DNA from: Phaeobacter bryozoorum
GTDB taxonomy: Bacteria > Pseudomonadota > Alphaproteobacteria > Rhodobacterales > Rhodobacteraceae
Assembly (NCBI RefSeq): GCF_041893525.1
Contig: NZ_CP169068.1
Strand: one strand, 5' to 3'
DNA length: 64,000 bases
Every line of letters starts with the position of its first letter. The stretch's first letter is position 1. A program made the translations under genes and the position numbers. Under the pieces are notes generated by a model. That model did no database searches, was not told the origin of the DNA, and worked only from the letters and a program-made list of their open reading frames with translations. Shown here piece after piece: positions 1-7,813 of the stretch.

Positions 1-393
1 CACTTCTTTCCGCCAACCATCGTGGATTGCAGCAACGCGCCGCAGGCGCCCTGTCTGAGCGAGGAATTCTTTGGCCCGGTCCTGTCGGTGTGCGGTTTTG
101 ACACCGAGGCCGAGGCGCTGGCGCTGGCTAATGACACCGCCTTTGGTCTTGCTTCCGGGGTGTTTACCCGCGACCTGACCCGCGCCCATCGCATGATCCG
201 CGGCATTCGTGCCGGCATTGTCTGGGTCAATACCTATCGCGCGGTCAGCCCCATCGCCCCCTTTGGCGGCCACGGGCTATCCGGCCATGGCCGCGAGGGC
301 GGGCTACAGGCGGCGCTGGATTACACAAGGGTAAAGACGGTCTGGCTGCGCACCAGCGACGATCCGATCCCGGATCCCTTTGTGATGCGCTAG
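1..393 (+). CDS. Aldehyde dehydrogenase, C-terminal part (cut by window start)
   Basis: The reading frame is open from base 1 and ends at a TAG at 391-393, so only the last 130 residues are present. They carry the typical C-terminal end of the NAD(P)-dependent aldehyde dehydrogenase family: the EEFFGPVL segment that follows the catalytic domain, the NDTAFGLASGVFT stretch, the WVNTY segment and the PFGGHGLSGHGREGG loop of the oligomerisation region. The family oxidises aldehydes to carboxylic acids in the cytoplasm. The catalytic cysteine and the Rossmann fold lie outside the window, so the substrate cannot be judged. The family call is firm. Confidence 0.9.
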   Translation, partial: HFFPPTIVDCSNAPQAPCLSEEFFGPVLSVCGFDTEAEALALANDTAFGLASGVFTRDLTRAHRMIRGIRAGIVWVNTYRAVSPIAPFGGHGLSGHGREGGLQAALDYTRVKTVWLRTSDDPIPDPFVMR

Positions 394-461
394 GTGATGC
401 GCTGTCGCAGGCGACGGAGTGGCTGCGCGCAAGGGGGAACCCCGGCGCAGCCGGAGTGTGT

Positions 462-668
462 TCACAGTGGGCGGATGTCGCTGGCCATCTGGCGACCGTC
501 ACGCCCTTCGGTCATTTCAAAATCGACTTTCTGATTATCTGTCAGCCCGGTCAGCCCGGATCGCTCAACCTGAGAGATGTGCACAAACACATCCTTGCCG
601 CCGCCTTCAGGCTCGATAAAGCCATAGCCCTTGGTTGTATTGAACCATTTCACGGTGCCACTCGCCAT
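462..668 (-). CDS. Cold shock protein, CspA family (68 aa)
   Basis: The 68-residue product is a single cold-shock domain, the usual size of the family. Both RNA-binding motifs are visible: RNP1 as KGYGFIEP (about residues 13-20) and RNP2 as VFVHIS (27-32). Such proteins bind single-stranded RNA and melt secondary structure. A longer frame upstream exists, but the ATG at 668 is chosen because it has a good AGGAGA ribosome site about seven bases upstream and because the domain begins there. The roughly 220 bases to the next divergent gene leave room for the long 5' leader often seen on csp mRNAs; no particular leader element was recognised. Confidence 0.93.
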   Translation of the reverse strand: MASGTVKWFNTTKGYGFIEPEGGGKDVFVHISQVERSGLTGLTDNQKVDFEMTEGRDGRQMASDIRPL

Positions 669-888
669 GTTCCCGTGTCTCCTTCCTGCTAGTGAGCCGC
701 CCTGAATACACGATAATTTCGCGGCGCAGAGCGGGGTGATCGGTTTTGCCGCAGTGCGCAGACAAAACAGGCCGGGGAAGTTGTCCCAACCCGGTTTCAA
801 CTTTTGCACGGACCATGTAAAAATCAAGCAAAACAGTGCGGCTCTACCATAAATTGTGCTGAGCTGCCCCCTCGGGAAAGGAAAAAAC

Positions 889-1209
889 GTGCAACTCTAT
901 GGATTGAAGACCTGTGACACCTGCCGCAAGGCGCTGAAACAGCTGCCGCAGGCGGAGCTGGTGGATGTGCGCGCCGATGGGGTGCCGGAGGCGATTTTGC
1001 AGGCCGCACTGGCGCAGTTCGGCGACCGGCTGGTCAACACACGTTCCACCACATGGCGCGGGTTGAGCGAGGCAGAGCGGGCGGGGGAGCCGCTGGATCT
1101 GTTGACGGCGCATCCGACGCTGATGAAACGTCCGCTGATCAGATCCGGTGACCATCTGCACCTCGGCTGGGACGCCAAAACCAAGGCCGCCCTTGGCGTC
1201 GAGGGCTAG
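889..1209 (+). CDS. ArsC/Spx/MgsR (YffB-like) family protein
   Basis: This 106-residue protein has the thioredoxin-fold signature of the ArsC-like family: LYGLKTCDTCRKAL at the N-terminus, a central TRSTTWRGL segment and the family ending RPLIRSGDHLHLGW. The first motif is a CxxC (CDTC), as in Spx/MgsR, so a redox role is possible; true arsenate reductase activity is not implied. The GTG at 889 is chosen over the in-frame GTG at 856 because a GGGAAAGGA ribosome site sits just before it and the conserved fold starts immediately. Substrate and partner are unknown. Confidence 0.85.
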   Translation: MQLYGLKTCDTCRKALKQLPQAELVDVRADGVPEAILQAALAQFGDRLVNTRSTTWRGLSEAERAGEPLDLLTAHPTLMKRPLIRSGDHLHLGWDAKTKAALGVEG

Positions 1210-1249
1210 AACCCCCATCTGCATATCGGATTAGGTAAGGAGAGCGGCA

Positions 1250-1618
1250 ATGCGCAATGCAGCGCTGGTGCTGGGCATCGTGGCCGGGCTGATCGGCATG
1301 GTGGTGGGGTTTGCGGGCTATGGCTATACCGCCGCCGTGGAGTATTTTGGCGAAATCGACGGGGTGGCCCGGCAGGTCGACGATGTCGAACAACTGCGGC
1401 TCCTGGCCGTGATCTCGCCCATCCTTGCGCTGGCCGGTGGCGCGATGGCGCTGTCGCGGGCGCTCTGGGGCGGGGTGCTGCTGCTGGCCTCGGCGGCGGG
1501 GCTATATGCCGGGTTCGGGCTTAATGTCTTTACCATCTTCCCGATCTCGCTGGCGCTTCTTGGCGGGCTGCTGGCGCTTGCTGCCGGCAAACCGGATGAG
1601 CCGAAGGCGCATTTCTGA
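1250..1618 (+). CDS. Small integral membrane protein, unknown function
   Basis: The 122-residue product is almost entirely hydrophobic, with about four likely membrane segments (roughly residues 4-26, 50-70, 74-90 and 92-112) and a short charged loop, FGEIDGVARQVDDVEQ, between the first two. I do not recognise a named family. A GGTAAGGAGAG ribosome site lies upstream of the ATG, and a strong terminator hairpin follows 22 bases after the stop. It starts 40 bases after the ArsC-like gene and may be co-transcribed with it. Confidence 0.75.
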   Translation: MRNAALVLGIVAGLIGMVVGFAGYGYTAAVEYFGEIDGVARQVDDVEQLRLLAVISPILALAGGAMALSRALWGGVLLLASAAGLYAGFGLNVFTIFPISLALLGGLLALAAGKPDEPKAHF

Positions 1619-1640
1619 ACCGGATCGAACGCAAGGAATG

Positions 1641-1676
1641 AAAAAAGGCGCCGCTGCGGATGCAGGGCGCCTTTTT
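1641..1676. terminator. Bidirectional Rho-independent terminator
   Basis: An inverted repeat of AAAAAGGCGCC and GGCGCCTTTTT with a short loop has A-runs on one side and T-runs on the other. It can end transcription of the membrane protein gene on plus and of the buf operon on minus. Confidence 0.88.
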
Positions 1677-1696
1677 ATGTTTGAGGACTGGCCGGA

Positions 1697-2233
1697 TCAG
1701 GCGGTGGCAGGCGCCGTGGCGCGCCGCGCCAGCGCATCAAGGGACAGCGGACCAGCCCCCTTGAACACCAGCACCAGCAGCAGGAAGGTCCACATCACCC
1801 GCTGGTCGACCAGACCAATGGCGTTGTCAAAGAGACTGCCCAGTTTCACGCCATGGCCGGTCACATCGACGATGGTCTGCACCCAGATGAAACCGATGGT
1901 GCCAAGAGCGGCCAGACGGGTGAGCAGACCAACAAGGATCAGCGCGGGCAGCACATATTCGGCGACAGTGCCGGCAAAGATCACCAGCCGCTGAAAGATA
2001 TTGAGCTGGCTGACATCATAAAGCACCGCCTCGGCGGCCTTGGGGAAGATCTGACCAAAGGCGCCGGCAGAGGGCGAGAATATCGAACCATCCGTCTTCA
2101 GCCCGGCAGAGTTCCAGTAGTAGACCAAGAGCACCGCGGCAAAGACCAGCCGGGCCAGGGTCGGGACGATGATATCGGACAGCCGGTCAGCCTTGCCGAA
2201 GATCGAGGTATAGGAGGAAACAAGCGCGTGCAT
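1697..2233 (-). CDS. bufD: DoxX family membrane protein, BufD of bufferin operon
   Basis: The 178-residue product has four likely transmembrane helices and the DoxX signature pattern (ARLVFAAVLLVYYWNSAG near the N-terminus; AEYVLPALILVGLLTRLAALG in the middle). It is the last gene of a minus-strand operon whose order, DUF2282-DUF692-DUF2063-DoxX, is that of bufferin loci, where the DoxX member is called BufD. Its exact job there is not established; an inner membrane redox or transport role is usually suggested. It starts three bases after the end of bufC, which argues for translational coupling. Start is an ATG with a GGATAACC region upstream. Confidence 0.85.
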   Translation of the reverse strand: MHALVSSYTSIFGKADRLSDIIVPTLARLVFAAVLLVYYWNSAGLKTDGSIFSPSAGAFGQIFPKAAEAVLYDVSQLNIFQRLVIFAGTVAEYVLPALILVGLLTRLAALGTIGFIWVQTIVDVTGHGVKLGSLFDNAIGLVDQRVMWTFLLLVLVFKGAGPLSLDALARRATAPATA

Positions 2234-2236
2234 CGG

Positions 2237-2992
2237 TTATCCTTTGCGGTCTAGGTCAATGATTGCACCGCCTTGCAGCAACAGGGCGAGCGGGTGTGAG
2301 AGGTCGAAATCCGGCTGGTCGGCCTGAACGGCGGTCAGCGCCTCGTCCAGCGTGGCACCAGCGATGAGGGCGGTGATCCAGTCCGCGCCCCCGGCGGGCA
2401 GCTCCTGAACGATGGGGTCGAATTCGGGCCGGGTGATCAGCACGTCCTGCGCGATATGGCGGGGCTTGGGCGCGTTCTGTTCGGTGTTGAAGCGCCAGAT
2501 GTCATAGATCGGCCAGGGCGAGCGCAGCAGGGTGACGGCGGGGGCCAGTGTCAGCCGGGTCGCCATCAGCTGATCGGGTGCAAGCGCTGCCAGACGCGCC
2601 GGGTCAACCGCCGTGGCGTCGGCAGCGTGATACGCCCGGCGCAGGGCAAGGTCGAGCCGCGCCGCATCGGGCAGATAGCCGAGATGTTTCAGCTGCTCCA
2701 TCCCGGCGAGAAACGCGGGAAACTCAGCGCCATAGTGCATCATCAGCGGCGAGGAGGGCGGATGGGCGCGCAGATATATGCCCGCCAGCCCGTCGAGGTT
2801 CTGCTTGCCCAGCAGCTTGCCGATCAGGGGAAAGGCGCTGTGCATCGCCTCGGTCAGGGAGACCGCGATATTGTTGCGATAGACGCTGAACCGCCGCCCG
2901 GCCGGCTGGCCGGTCGCATCCAGCAGCCCCTCAGGCACCGGCTGGCCCGCATCCATCATGGCGTGGGCGAATTCTGTCTGGCTTACAGTCAT
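2237..2992 (-). CDS. bufC: DUF2063 protein, BufC partner of the MNIO enzyme
   Basis: This 251-residue protein carries an N-terminal DUF2063 domain (about residues 5-95, with RFSVYRNNIAVSLTEAM and PLIGKLLG) followed by an alpha/beta C-terminal region. DUF2063 proteins act as the partner that brings the precursor peptide to a DUF692 enzyme. The frame extends 27 residues upstream, but the ATG at 2992 is preferred because it overlaps the bufB stop codon by four bases (ATGA), the usual coupling in this operon. In the neighbourhood it follows bufB and precedes bufD. Confidence 0.87.
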   Translation of the reverse strand: MTVSQTEFAHAMMDAGQPVPEGLLDATGQPAGRRFSVYRNNIAVSLTEAMHSAFPLIGKLLGKQNLDGLAGIYLRAHPPSSPLMMHYGAEFPAFLAGMEQLKHLGYLPDAARLDLALRRAYHAADATAVDPARLAALAPDQLMATRLTLAPAVTLLRSPWPIYDIWRFNTEQNAPKPRHIAQDVLITRPEFDPIVQELPAGGADWITALIAGATLDEALTAVQADQPDFDLSHPLALLLQGGAIIDLDRKG

Positions 2993-3852
2993 GCCGGCAC
3001 CCGCTCCAGCGCGGTTGCGGCACGGGAGGCCTCGGCCTCCAGCACCGGCCAGGCGGGCACATCGGTGTCCCACTCGACCAGCACAGGCTTGGGGCCGGAT
3101 TTTGCCAGCGTATAATCCAGCAGCGCCCAGACCGGATCCACCACCTCGGCGCCGTGGCTGTCGATCAGCAGCGGTTTGCCGTGGTCGTCCTGATCCTCAT
3201 CATGGCCGCCAAGGTGGATTTCACCAACCTGATCCAGCGCAAAGGCGTCGATATAGACCTGCGGCGAGAAATCGAGATTGGTGGCGGAGACAAAGACGTT
3301 GTTCACATCCAAGAGCAGCCCGCAGCCGGTGCGGCGGGTGATCTCGGCCAGAAATTCCGGCTCGGACCAGCTGCTTTCGGCAAAGGCGAGGTAGCTGGAG
3401 GGGTTTTCCAGCAGCATCCGCCGCCCGATGGCGTCCTGCACCTGATTGATATGATCGCAGACCCGCGCCAGCGTGGCATCCGTATAGGGCAGCGGCAGCA
3501 GGTCGTTATAGAAATGGCTGTCATGGGTGGACCAGGCCAGATGTTCGGAGAAGCTTGCGGGATTGAGCCAGCCCACCAGATGCGTCAGCCGTGCCAGATG
3601 ATCGGCGTCCAGCGGCCCTTCGCCGCCGATAGAGAGGCCGACGCCATGCACCGACAGGGCAAACTGTTCAGCCAGATGACGCAGCTGCGCGATCGGGCGG
3701 CCACCGTCGCCCATGTAGTTCTCGGCGTGGATTTCCAGCCATTTTACCGGGCTCGGCCGCTCAGCGCCGACCGTTGCAAGAATATCGGCGAAATGCTGCG
3801 GCTTGTAGCCAACACCGGCTGCGGCGGGCAGGGAAGGGGCGGCATCCAGCAT
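2989..3852 (-). CDS. bufB: DUF692 multinuclear non-heme iron enzyme (MNIO), BufB
   Basis: The 287-residue product is a DUF692 TIM-barrel protein. Conserved metal-ligand segments of the MNIO family are visible in order: EIHAENYMG, SVHGVGLSIGG, SEHLAWS, LLLDVNNVFV, EIHLGGH and a late DSHG. MbnB, which makes methanobactin heterocycles, belongs to the same family; BufB members convert cysteines of the BufA peptide to thiooxazole heterocycles. The ATG at 3852 has an AGAGGA ribosome site. It lies 68 bases after bufA, with a hairpin between them, and overlaps bufC. Family is certain; the product chemistry is inferred from the family and operon. Confidence 0.9.
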   Translation of the reverse strand: MLDAAPSLPAAAGVGYKPQHFADILATVGAERPSPVKWLEIHAENYMGDGGRPIAQLRHLAEQFALSVHGVGLSIGGEGPLDADHLARLTHLVGWLNPASFSEHLAWSTHDSHFYNDLLPLPYTDATLARVCDHINQVQDAIGRRMLLENPSSYLAFAESSWSEPEFLAEITRRTGCGLLLDVNNVFVSATNLDFSPQVYIDAFALDQVGEIHLGGHDEDQDDHGKPLLIDSHGAEVVDPVWALLDYTLAKSGPKPVLVEWDTDVPAWPVLEAEASRAATALERVPA

Positions 3853-3875
3853 GACAGGTCCTCTGATCCGGTTAC

Positions 3876-3903
3876 AAAAAGGGCGGGAGAAATCCCCCGC
3901 CCC
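3876..3903 (-). terminator. Hairpin with T-run between bufA and bufB (partial terminator)
   Basis: Read on minus, a GGGCGGG stem pairs with CCCGCCC across a short loop and is followed by five T residues. It lies after the bufA stop and before the bufB ribosome site, so it would let most transcripts end after bufA with some read-through to bufBCD. Confidence 0.7.
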
Positions 3904-3920
3904 GCTGGTCTGGCCTGTGC

Positions 3921-4226
3921 TTATGCAGGCAGGTCACGTTCCAGCGGCTCCAGCGAGCCCTTGCGGTCGCTGCCATCGGCCATAGCGGGCAGTTCCATAC
4001 CTTCGCAGCTGCCGGCATCGACCAGGGTCCAGGCGTTGCCCTGATAGTCGACGGTCGAGGTGCCGGCGCAGGTGGTGCCGGGGCCTGCGGCGCAGTCGTT
4101 CTGACCGGCGAGGGAGACGCCATAGCATTTCTCTTTGGACTGGGCGGCAGCCGGGGTGACCATGGCAGAGGTCAGTGCGGCAGCAACGGCACCAGCGACG
4201 GCGAGGGATTTTGCGGTGTTGGACAT
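3921..4226 (-). CDS. bufA: Bufferin precursor, DUF2282 (BufA)
   Basis: The 101-residue product has a clear Sec signal peptide (positive start, hydrophobic run, cleavage likely after TPAAA near residue 28) and a mature part with four cysteines at 34, 45, 53 and 74. The segment EKCYGVSLAGQNDCAAG is the DUF2282 signature. In characterised bufferins the two inner cysteines become thiooxazoles and the outer pair forms a disulfide, giving a secreted peptide that binds copper. Here the same four-cysteine pattern and the adjacent bufBCD support that role. An AAGGAAG ribosome site precedes the ATG. The modification itself is inferred. Confidence 0.88.
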   Translation of the reverse strand: MSNTAKSLAVAGAVAAALTSAMVTPAAAQSKEKCYGVSLAGQNDCAAGPGTTCAGTSTVDYQGNAWTLVDAGSCEGMELPAMADGSDRKGSLEPLERDLPA

Positions 4227-4277
4227 CGGTGTCTTCCTTCTTTGGAATTTGGTTGCGAGGCGGTTGTTACAGGTCAG

Positions 4278-4306
4278 ACATTAGCTCAGCCTGAGAAGTG
4301 TTTGAA
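4278..4306 (-). promoter_or_regulatory. Possible sigma70-type promoter of bufA
   Basis: On minus, TTCAAA and TAATGT stand 17 bases apart about 50-80 bases upstream of the bufA start. A small perfect inverted repeat (CTCAG-C-CTGAG, 4285-4295) lies inside the spacer and could be an operator. No convincing ECF sigma site was seen. The match is weak. Confidence 0.3.
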
Positions 4307-4391
4307 TTCACGAGCCTGTGTCTCACGCGGGCGTCAGCAGCCGTGACCGCTTATTACAGTGAAGTGGCTGCTGAACCCTTAAAACCATGCG

Positions 4392-4425
4392 CAAAAAGAA
4401 ACCGGCCCCGCAAGTGGGGGCCGGT
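4392..4425 (-). terminator. Rho-independent terminator of thrS
   Basis: On minus a nine-base stem (ACCGGCCCC with GGGGCCGGT) is followed by TTCTTTTT, 36 bases after the thrS stop. Confidence 0.85.
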
Positions 4426-4460
4426 GAAAAGGCAAAGATCAGCAAAAGACCGCAGGAATG

Positions 4461-6407
4461 TTACAGAAGATCCGGCGGAGTTGCCTCAACCGCCAGCGCT
4501 TTTGTTACAGCCTCCAGGGTTTCGACCTTGGTCTGTTTTTCGCCAAGACGGCGGACGGAAACGGTGCGCTCTTCGACCTCGCGGTGACCGACGGCGAGGA
4601 TGACCGGCACCTTGCCCACCGAATGCTCGCGAACCTTGTAGTTGATCTTCTCGTTGCGGATGTCGGCCTCGGCGCGCACACCGGCGGCGCGCAGGGTCTC
4701 AACAACCTCGTTCACATAGTCATCGGCGTCGGAGGTGATCGAGGCGACAACCACCTGACGCGGCGCCAGCCAGAACGGCAGCTTGCCTGCGTGTTCCTCG
4801 ATCAGGATACCGATGAAGCGCTCGAAGGAGCCCAGCGTGGCGCGGTGCAGCATGAAGGGGCGGTGCTTGTTGCCGTCCTGGCCGATGAAATTCGCATCCA
4901 GCCGTTCGGGCAGGTTGGGATCCACCTGCAGGGTGCCGCACTGCCAGTTCCGCCCGATGGCGTCGGTGAGGGTGAACTCCAGCTTCGGACCGTAAAAGGC
5001 ACCTTCGCCCTCCAGCAGCTCGTAGTCATAGCCCGCCGCCCTGCAGGCATCGCCTAGCGCCTTTTCCACCAGATCCCAACTCTCGTCGCTGCCGATCCGT
5101 TTTTCCGGGCGGGTCGAGAGCTTGATGGTCCAGTCATGGAAGCCGAGATCGGCATAGACCTTGGACAGGAAGGCGATGAATTTTGCGGTTTCAGACTCGA
5201 TCTGATCCTCGGCGCAGAAGATATGGCCGTCATCCTGGGTAAAGCCGCGCACCCGCATGATGCCATGCAGCGCGCCCGAGGGCTCATAGCGCGCACAGGA
5301 GCCGAACTCAGCCATGCGCAGCGGCAGGTCGCGGTAGGATTTGAGGCCCTGATTGAACACCTGCACATGGCAGGGGCAGTTCATCGGCTTCAGTGCGTTC
5401 ACGGCCTTTTCACGGGCGTGCTCCTCATCGACTTCGACGATGAACATGTTCTCCTGGTATTTGTCCCAGTGGCCCGAGGCCTCCCACAGCTTGCGGTCCA
5501 CCACCTGCGGGGTGTTCACCTCGACATAGCCGTCGCGGTCCTGCATGCGGCGCATGTAGTCCTGAAGGGTGGTGTAGATGCGCCAGCCGTTGGGGTGCCA
5601 GAAGATCTGGCCCGGCGCCTCTTCCTGCATGTGGAACAGGTTCATCTCGCGGCCCAGCTTGCGGTGGTCGCGTTTGGCGGCCTCTTCCAGCATGGTGAGA
5701 TGCGCTTTCAGCTTTTCCTTGCCGGTGAAGGCAACGCCGTAGATCCGCTGTAGCATCTGGCGGGAGCTGTCGCCGCGCCAATAGGCGCCTGCGATGCTCA
5801 TCAGTTTGAAGGCATCGCCCGGCAGCTGGCCGGTGTGCTGCAGGTGCGGGCCGCGGCAGAGGTCCTGCCAGTCGCCATGCCAGTACATGCGCAGCGGCTC
5901 ATCGCCCGGGATGCTCTCGATCAGCTCGACCTTATAGGGTTCGTTCAGGTCGGTGTAATGCTGGATCGCGCGGTCGCGCTCCCAGACCTCGGTGCGGACC
6001 TCATCACGTTTGTTGATGATCTCTTTCATCTTTTTCTCGATGGCGCCGAGGTCCTCGGGGGTGAAGGGCTCTGCGCGGTCGAAGTCGTAATACCAGCCAT
6101 TTTCAATGACCGGGCCGATGGTCACCTTGGTGTCGGGCCAGATGTCCTGCACCGCGCGCGCCATCACATGCGCCAGATCGTGGCGGATCAGCTCATTGGC
6201 CTGAACCTCATCCTTCATGGTGTGGATGGCAATTGCGGCGTCCGCGTCGATCGGCCACTGAAGATCCCAGTGCTGCCCGTTGACGGTGGCGGAGATGGCC
6301 TTTTTGGCCAGCGAGGTCGAGATGTCAGCGGCCACCTGCGCAGGTGTTACGCCTGCGTCATAGGATCGTGCATTGCCATCGGGGAAGGTGAGAGAGATTT
6401 GGGCCAT
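4461..6407 (-). CDS. thrS: Threonine--tRNA ligase
   Basis: The 648-residue protein has all parts of a full-length bacterial ThrRS: an N-terminal TGS domain (MAQISLTFPDG onward), the editing domain with its zinc-site histidines (HDLAHVMARAV), the class II catalytic core with MNCPCHV carrying a zinc cysteine, motif 2 around RYEPSGALHGIMRVRGF, motif 3 near HRATLGSFERFIGILIEEH, and the anticodon-binding domain at the C-terminus. It charges tRNA-Thr in the cytoplasm and edits mischarged Ser. The frame opens ten residues earlier, but the ATG at 6407 has a GAGGAG ribosome site seven bases upstream and starts the TGS domain. It stands alone with its own terminator. Confidence 0.97.
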   Translation of the reverse strand: MAQISLTFPDGNARSYDAGVTPAQVAADISTSLAKKAISATVNGQHWDLQWPIDADAAIAIHTMKDEVQANELIRHDLAHVMARAVQDIWPDTKVTIGPVIENGWYYDFDRAEPFTPEDLGAIEKKMKEIINKRDEVRTEVWERDRAIQHYTDLNEPYKVELIESIPGDEPLRMYWHGDWQDLCRGPHLQHTGQLPGDAFKLMSIAGAYWRGDSSRQMLQRIYGVAFTGKEKLKAHLTMLEEAAKRDHRKLGREMNLFHMQEEAPGQIFWHPNGWRIYTTLQDYMRRMQDRDGYVEVNTPQVVDRKLWEASGHWDKYQENMFIVEVDEEHAREKAVNALKPMNCPCHVQVFNQGLKSYRDLPLRMAEFGSCARYEPSGALHGIMRVRGFTQDDGHIFCAEDQIESETAKFIAFLSKVYADLGFHDWTIKLSTRPEKRIGSDESWDLVEKALGDACRAAGYDYELLEGEGAFYGPKLEFTLTDAIGRNWQCGTLQVDPNLPERLDANFIGQDGNKHRPFMLHRATLGSFERFIGILIEEHAGKLPFWLAPRQVVVASITSDADDYVNEVVETLRAAGVRAEADIRNEKINYKVREHSVGKVPVILAVGHREVEERTVSVRRLGEKQTKVETLEAVTKALAVEATPPDLL

Positions 6408-6503
6408 ATCGGCTCTCCTCGTCGGTTTGGCGCCCACAGAACGCCCGGTTGCGGGTTATGGTGTTCTGCCCGTTTGGCAGGGGTATGCGAGGCTGTCAAG
6501 CAG

Positions 6504-6553
6504 GCGAGGGGCCAGCCCCTCGCGCTCCCCGGGATATTTTTCGCCAGAAGATG
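6504..6553 (+). repeat. Dispersed intergenic repeat, copy 1
   Basis: A small hairpin (GAGGGGCCAGCCCCTC) is followed by a CCCCGGGATATTTTT core and a CCAGAAGATG end. Similar elements occur at 20775, 29994, 35994, 39569 and (inverted) 39648. It lies between thrS and the DUF4105 gene. Confidence 0.6.
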
Positions 6554-6593
6554 CAGCAGCCGGATCAGGGGGGGCTGGATCAGGGGGGCTGGA

Positions 6594-7598
6594 TCAGCGG
6601 GCGGGGGTTGGGACACCTTTGCGGATCAGGGCTGAGTAGTCTTGCGTGATGCCCCGCGCCTGCGCCCTGGCGGTGATGCTGCCGCGTTCGCGCAGGTCTT
6701 CGGTGCTGTAGCCTGCGGCCAGAACGCCCTGTTCATGGGCGTATTCCGGCAGGTAGCCATTGGCCAGCAGCCGCCAGTCCAGCGGCACATCCTGCAGGAT
6801 GGTGCGGATCATCGTCATCACCACGGTGGTGCAATTCGAGGTGAGTGAATTATACCACTGCGGCTGTGCGGCCAGCCGGTTGGCGGCCTCGACATATTGC
6901 ATCAGCAGCGCGCGCGCGGTGTCGGGGTCGGTATTGATGCGAAACAGCTGCACATCCTCGCCGCGGGCATTGGTTCGGGTGCCCACCACATCGCGTTCAT
7001 CGGCGGCGATCAGCACCAGCGTATTGGTCTTGAACAGATCCGCGACGGGGGAGAAGCCGCCGCCGACCTGACGGCGCACCTCGACCGACCAGGCGATATG
7101 GGCGCCATCGGCAAAGCCGAAGCTGACCACCATATGGGCCATCTCCGGTCCGGCCCAATAGGACATGAAGAGATCGACGGTGGTCAGCTGGCTGAGATCA
7201 AAGCTGCGGGTCTCCCAGCGCGGGGTGAAGTCGGTCGGTGTGGTCCAGTCGAAATTGCGCACATCTGTCAGCGTCAGGATATCGCCGTCGCGAGTGCCGG
7301 TGACCTGGCGGGCCACATCGGGGGACCAGTTTGCCTCGGCCGGCGGGGTCAGGCTTGCCCACCACCAGATCAGCGCGGCCAGCGCCAGGCAGAAGGTGGC
7401 CAGCCCGCGCAGCGCACGGCCCCGGATCACCGCCCAGAGCGTGGCCAGACCAAGGCCCGCAAAGCCGGATGCCGCGGCTGTACGCCAGAGGCCGTCCACG
7501 GGCAGCCGGTACCAGAGCGCCAGCGCGCCCCAGAGAGTGGCCAGTAGGATCAGCAGGCAGAGAAGCCCGAGGCAGAGAAGGCGGAGGGCACGGGTCAA
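6594..7598 (-). CDS. DUF4105 membrane protein
   Basis: The 334-residue product starts with about three transmembrane helices (residues 5-30, 42-58 and 65-85) and continues with a large soluble domain that matches DUF4105. The family landmarks seen are SYWAGPEMAHMVVSFGF, the RTNARGEDVQLF region and the YNSLTSNCTT segment with a conserved Asn-Cys, which suggests a papain-like or NlpC-type thiol fold, although no activity is known. The domain would face the periplasm. It is not tightly linked to neighbours; 215 bases separate it from the divergent hydrolase. Confidence 0.85.
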   Translation of the reverse strand: MTRALRLLCLGLLCLLILLATLWGALALWYRLPVDGLWRTAAASGFAGLGLATLWAVIRGRALRGLATFCLALAALIWWWASLTPPAEANWSPDVARQVTGTRDGDILTLTDVRNFDWTTPTDFTPRWETRSFDLSQLTTVDLFMSYWAGPEMAHMVVSFGFADGAHIAWSVEVRRQVGGGFSPVADLFKTNTLVLIAADERDVVGTRTNARGEDVQLFRINTDPDTARALLMQYVEAANRLAAQPQWYNSLTSNCTTVVMTMIRTILQDVPLDWRLLANGYLPEYAHEQGVLAAGYSTEDLRERGSITARAQARGITQDYSALIRKGVPTPAR

Positions 7599-7813
7599 GG
7601 GAGGCTCCTGATTTGCGGCGGTTCTGATGTCGCGCGGACCCTAGGCAGGGCTGCGGCTGGCTGCAAGGGCATCAGGCGGTCGGGGCGGCGGCGTCCCGGC
7701 GCCAGCCATCTGCCGCCGGTGCCTCCTGCGGTGAAACCGGCCATTGCGGCGGCGCGGCTGCCGTGGCAGATCTGACATCAGCATAATGACCGGACTGCAT
7801 CGCGGGGGAGACC

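Noticed and set aside
889..1209. Arsenate reductase
   Set aside because: The sequence fits the broader ArsC/Spx/YffB group and no ars genes are present, so the enzyme name would overstate the evidence.
4227..4460. ECF sigma (SigF-type) promoter for bufA
   Set aside because: TGTAAC-like words are present but no partner -10 element of the GTAACC/CGAA type at a suitable distance.
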